Shown here: positions 6,473-8,197 of the stretch, in pieces | How positions within the stretch are numbered: position 1 is the first letter of the stretch | Layout of the letters: every line of letters starts with the position of its first letter | Assembly (NCBI GenBank): GCA_937928455.1 | Contig: CALFUG010000079.1 | Location: 1-8,197, forward strand | Direction: 5' to 3' | Length of the DNA stretch: 8,197 nucleotides | From: an uncultured Clostridia bacterium | GTDB lineage: Bacteria; Bacillota; Clostridia; Peptostreptococcales; Anaerovoracaceae | Notes under the pieces: model-generated | What the model saw: only the letters and a program-made list of their open reading frames with translations | Told to the model about the DNA's origin: nothing | Databases searched by the model: none | Translations under genes and position numbers: made by a program

Positions 6473-7504
6473 TTCCTTCATTAATCGCTTCATATCTCCT
6501 CCAAAATCTCCCTTCATGGATAAACCGTCCAGCCTTGTAGAAAGTGATTCTTCGGATTCATCGATCCAAAGAAGCCTTGAATTTTCCTCATTTTCCCATT
6601 CTGTTATCACTCCACAACGATTAACCACCCACTGTATCTTGTTGTCTAACAAATTCCCCCCTATGGTTTCTAAATAATCCTTCCACCGTTTCATTTCCCC
6701 TTTATTCAATCCCTTGTGGGTAATCATGACAATACGATGAGCGCGGGCCAGAAAAGACTCCGACCAGAAACTGGAACGATTTCCAATGTCAAGAACCATA
6801 TAATCATATCCGCCGTTCTTTTCCATAAAGTTCAACATGGAAAGTAGTTCTAATTCTTCCAAGGCCAATAATGGATTCGGGCCCCATCTTGACCGAAATC
6901 TCCATATTTCAAAGAGCCCTTTTTCTTGGTATGCTTCCAACGGAGTGGCGCTGGGAGGATGATTATGGTAATAGTAAATAAACTCTTCCAAGCCTCTTTC
7001 CTTTGAACTGACTGGGGCAGAAACAAAATCTTCCAATGAAAGATATAAGACCTTCTTCCCCAAATGCCGTGCGAGACAGTGAGATGTTCCCAATGCTATG
7101 GTGGTGGTTCCCGTTCCTCCTCCTGGGCTTAAGAACATAAGATACTGTGCTCTATGATTCTCTAATGAATATCTGGGTCTGCCAGTAATCGAAGAATACA
7201 GTAATAAAAGGTGCTGCGTCATTTCCCGTACATTGCCATATTTGAACAGCTTGAATTCCATTTTCTCCTCATCGATTACCACTTGACTGGGAGAGGATAC
7301 CAGACCCACATATTTTCCGCCCAACGGTTCCTGCAATCCGTCCACCATCAGCAGATCGTACTGATTTCTCAGACCACTATGCCTCACCTGTTCTTCCGAA
7401 AGAAGGGTAAAATAAAAACGAGGATAGTACTGAGCCAGCTTTCTGGAAAGCAGTTCTCCGTATCCATCCTCTTTACTATAGATGCCAATGTGAATGTAAT
7501 CCAT
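6464..7504 (-). CDS. cpaE: CpaE/TadZ-like MinD-fold protein with degenerate P-loop
   Basis: A 346-residue protein if started at ATG 7504. Residues 1 to about 100 look like an atypical receiver-like domain (HIGIYSKEDGYGELLSRKL, YDLLMVDGL). From about 120 a MinD/ParA-type fold follows: SPGGGTGTTTIALG (126-139) at the Walker A position, KKVLYLSLEDF, YDYMVLDIGNRSSFW (235-249) as the Walker B-like strand, RIVMITHKGLNKGEMKRW, and WVVNR (292-296). The P-loop lacks both lysines of the deviant KGGxGK[ST] motif, with Thr at the nucleotide-contacting position, so ATP use may be weak or altered. CpaE/TadZ proteins help place Tad pilus machinery at its site in the cell; cpaF, tadB and tadC lie downstream beyond the phosphate genes. 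An upstream in-frame ATG at 7540 would add 12 residues but has a poorer ribosome site. A spore or septum MinD-like role is less likely. Confidence 0.78.
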   Translation of the reverse strand: MDYIHIGIYSKEDGYGELLSRKLAQYYPRFYFTLLSEEQVRHSGLRNQYDLLMVDGLQEPLGGKYVGLVSSPSQVVIDEEKMEFKLFKYGNVREMTQHLLLLYSSITGRPRYSLENHRAQYLMFLSPGGGTGTTTIALGTSHCLARHLGKKVLYLSLEDFVSAPVSSKERGLEEFIYYYHNHPPSATPLEAYQEKGLFEIWRFRSRWGPNPLLALEELELLSMLNFMEKNGGYDYMVLDIGNRSSFWSESFLARAHRIVMITHKGLNKGEMKRWKDYLETIGGNLLDNKIQWVVNRCGVITEWENEENSRLLWIDESEESLSTRLDGLSMKGDFGGDMKRLMKELT

Positions 7505-7516
7505 GGGGTACCTCAC
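7505..7516 (-). promoter_or_regulatory. Ribosome binding site deciding the cpaE-like start at 7504
   Basis: On the minus strand GTGAGG (7516-7511) lies six bases before ATG 7504, an ideal spacing. ATG 7540 has only a GGTG-like stretch about 11 bases away, and ATG 7525 has none. The chosen protein begins MDYIHIGIYS, entering directly into the first beta strand of the receiver-like domain. Confidence 0.65.
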
Positions 7517-7520
7517 ATAA

Positions 7521-7550
7521 AACATACCATATATTACCATACTTTGTCAA
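7521..7550 (-). promoter_or_regulatory. Candidate promoter upstream of the cpaE-like gene, overlapping the preceding stop codon
   Basis: A perfect TTGACA (7550-7545) on the minus strand is followed after 18 bases by TATGTT (7526-7521, four of six) with an extended TG at 7529-7528. The -35 shares bases with the TGA stop of the upstream gene. The predicted start near 7514 would leave a leader of about 10 bases and cut into the ribosome site, which weakens the case. Read-through from the upstream gene is an alternative. Confidence 0.3.
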
Positions 7551-8197
7551 TCACCACTTTTTTCTGTAAATTCTTTAAAAATATCCTGGACAGATTCCAA
7601 GGCTTTCACTTCCCCGCCTCCCGCTCCAATATATAGCAGGCCTTGATCCACATCGCCATTGGCCGTACGAATCAATGCATCTTTTACACAGAAGGTGCTT
7701 TCGGACCCCATACAGTTGGATAAGCAGTGGTCACATTGAAACTCTTTTCGTACCCCGGTTTCCACATCTTGAATCAATTTATTTTTCAACACCCTGGCCG
7801 GCATTCTAAGCGGAGATTCCATCACGGTGATCTGTTTCTTTTCCAGATCTAAATAGGTTTTTTTCACGGAGGAGTTCATATCACATTCGACTGTGGTGAG
7901 GAATCGAGTACCCAATTGAATGCCATCTGCGCCCATAGATAAATACGTGGTGGCCTCCTCCCATCCTTTGATTCCCCCTGAGACGATAAGCTTTATAGAG
8001 GGAAATGCCGCCAATTCTTTTTTAAATGAACCCACTACATGATAAAAATCAACACCGCTGTCGACTACTTGATTCATAGAAAGACCCAGATGAGCTCCTG
8101 CATGAGGTCCCTCTAATATAAAGGCATCCGGTAGTCTTTTGTATTTTTTCTGCCAACTTTTTATAATCAAGTTGGCGGCACGATAAGAAGAAACCAC
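7547..8197 (-). CDS. Nitronate monooxygenase / 2-nitropropane dioxygenase family flavoprotein, 5'-truncated
   Basis: The last 216-217 codons of a gene whose start lies beyond the window; the GTG at 8197 is internal, since the visible protein begins mid-TIM-barrel. Family motifs are EGPHAGAHLG (29-38, replacing the usual EGxEAGGHxG), IVSGGIKGWEEA (71-82) and GADGIQLGTRFL (89-100), which form the flavin phosphate-binding side of the barrel, then the TTVECDMNSSVKK stretch. A C-terminal extension holds four cysteines (155, 158, 162, 170) and a GDVDQGLLYIGAGGGEV segment. Members oxidise nitronates or, as FabK-type enzymes, reduce enoyl-ACP using FMN; the substrate is not determinable here. The cysteine-tailed form resembles a subgroup I recall from clostridia. 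It ends 42 bases before the cpaE-like start, so the two may be co-transcribed, but no functional link to pili is evident. Confidence 0.85.
   Translation of the reverse strand: MVSSYRAANLIIKSWQKKYKRLPDAFILEGPHAGAHLGLSMNQVVDSGVDFYHVVGSFKKELAAFPSIKLIVSGGIKGWEEATTYLSMGADGIQLGTRFLTTVECDMNSSVKKTYLDLEKKQITVMESPLRMPARVLKNKLIQDVETGVRKEFQCDHCLSNCMGSESTFCVKDALIRTANGDVDQGLLYIGAGGGEVKALESVQDIFKEFTEKSGD

Noticed and set aside
7505..7540. ATG 7540 as the cpaE-like start
   Set aside because: GTGAGG at ideal spacing favours ATG 7504, and the extra 12 residues overlap promoter-like bases and add no domain sequence.
7211..7636. Plus-strand open frame of 141 codons
   Set aside because: It is antisense to the start of the cpaE-like gene and the end of the NPD gene, with no family resemblance and no ribosome site.
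1..8197. Search for CRISPR repeats, tRNA, insertion sequence ends or riboswitch leaders
   Set aside because: The intergenic spaces are all under 90 bases and are filled by the terminators, promoters and Pho box described; nothing else stood out by eye.

Overview
The window reads as chromosomal DNA from a low-to-middle G+C Bacillota, most likely class Clostridia. The evidence is a Bacillus-style Pho box, an OmpR-type PhoB/PhoR pair, a clostridial-style tight-adherence (Tad) / type IVc pilus machine, and a cysteine-tailed 2-nitropropane-dioxygenase-family protein. Genus is not resolvable by eye. All genes I can support lie on the minus strand, so the reading order runs from high to low coordinates. 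No plus-strand gene, rRNA, tRNA, CRISPR array, insertion sequence or broken gene was seen. No gene-free stretch exceeds about 90 bases.

Layout in transcription order: (1) 8197-7547, a 5'-truncated flavin-dependent NPD/nitronate monooxygenase-like gene. (2) 7504-6464, a CpaE/TadZ-like MinD-fold protein whose nucleotide-binding loop lacks the usual lysines. (3) 6472-6445, three TTAACA direct repeats at exact 11-bp spacing, a Pho box; the outermost copy lies inside the last codons of the cpaE-like gene. (4) 6375-4681, a NptA/YjbB-type Na+/phosphate cotransporter with a C-terminal PhoU-like domain. (5) 4666-4624, an intrinsic terminator whose hairpin also holds a good sigma-A promoter for the next gene. 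(6) 4611-3883 and 3886-3008, phoB/phoP-like response regulator and phoR-like kinase, overlapping by ATGA. (7) 2959-2932, a hairpin/promoter region. (8) 2920-1, cpaF (secretion ATPase), tadB and tadC (inner-membrane platform), overlapping by 10 and 4 bases; tadC runs off the window end.

Two systems are interleaved. The phosphate module (transporter plus two-component system) sits between the cpaE-like gene and cpaF-tadB-tadC, which are commonly neighbours in Tad loci. The simplest reading is that PhoR/PhoB respond to phosphate limitation and activate nptA through the TTAACA repeats, and that CpaE, CpaF, TadB and TadC build an adhesive or secretory pilus. Whether phosphate also controls the pilus genes cannot be decided from sequence, but the placement and the leaky-looking hairpin before cpaF make it a testable idea. 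I did not find a wholly new system. The main points of interest are the interleaving, the overlapping terminator/promoter design, a possible leaderless cpaF transcript, a sensor-less PhoR-like kinase, and the degenerate CpaE P-loop.
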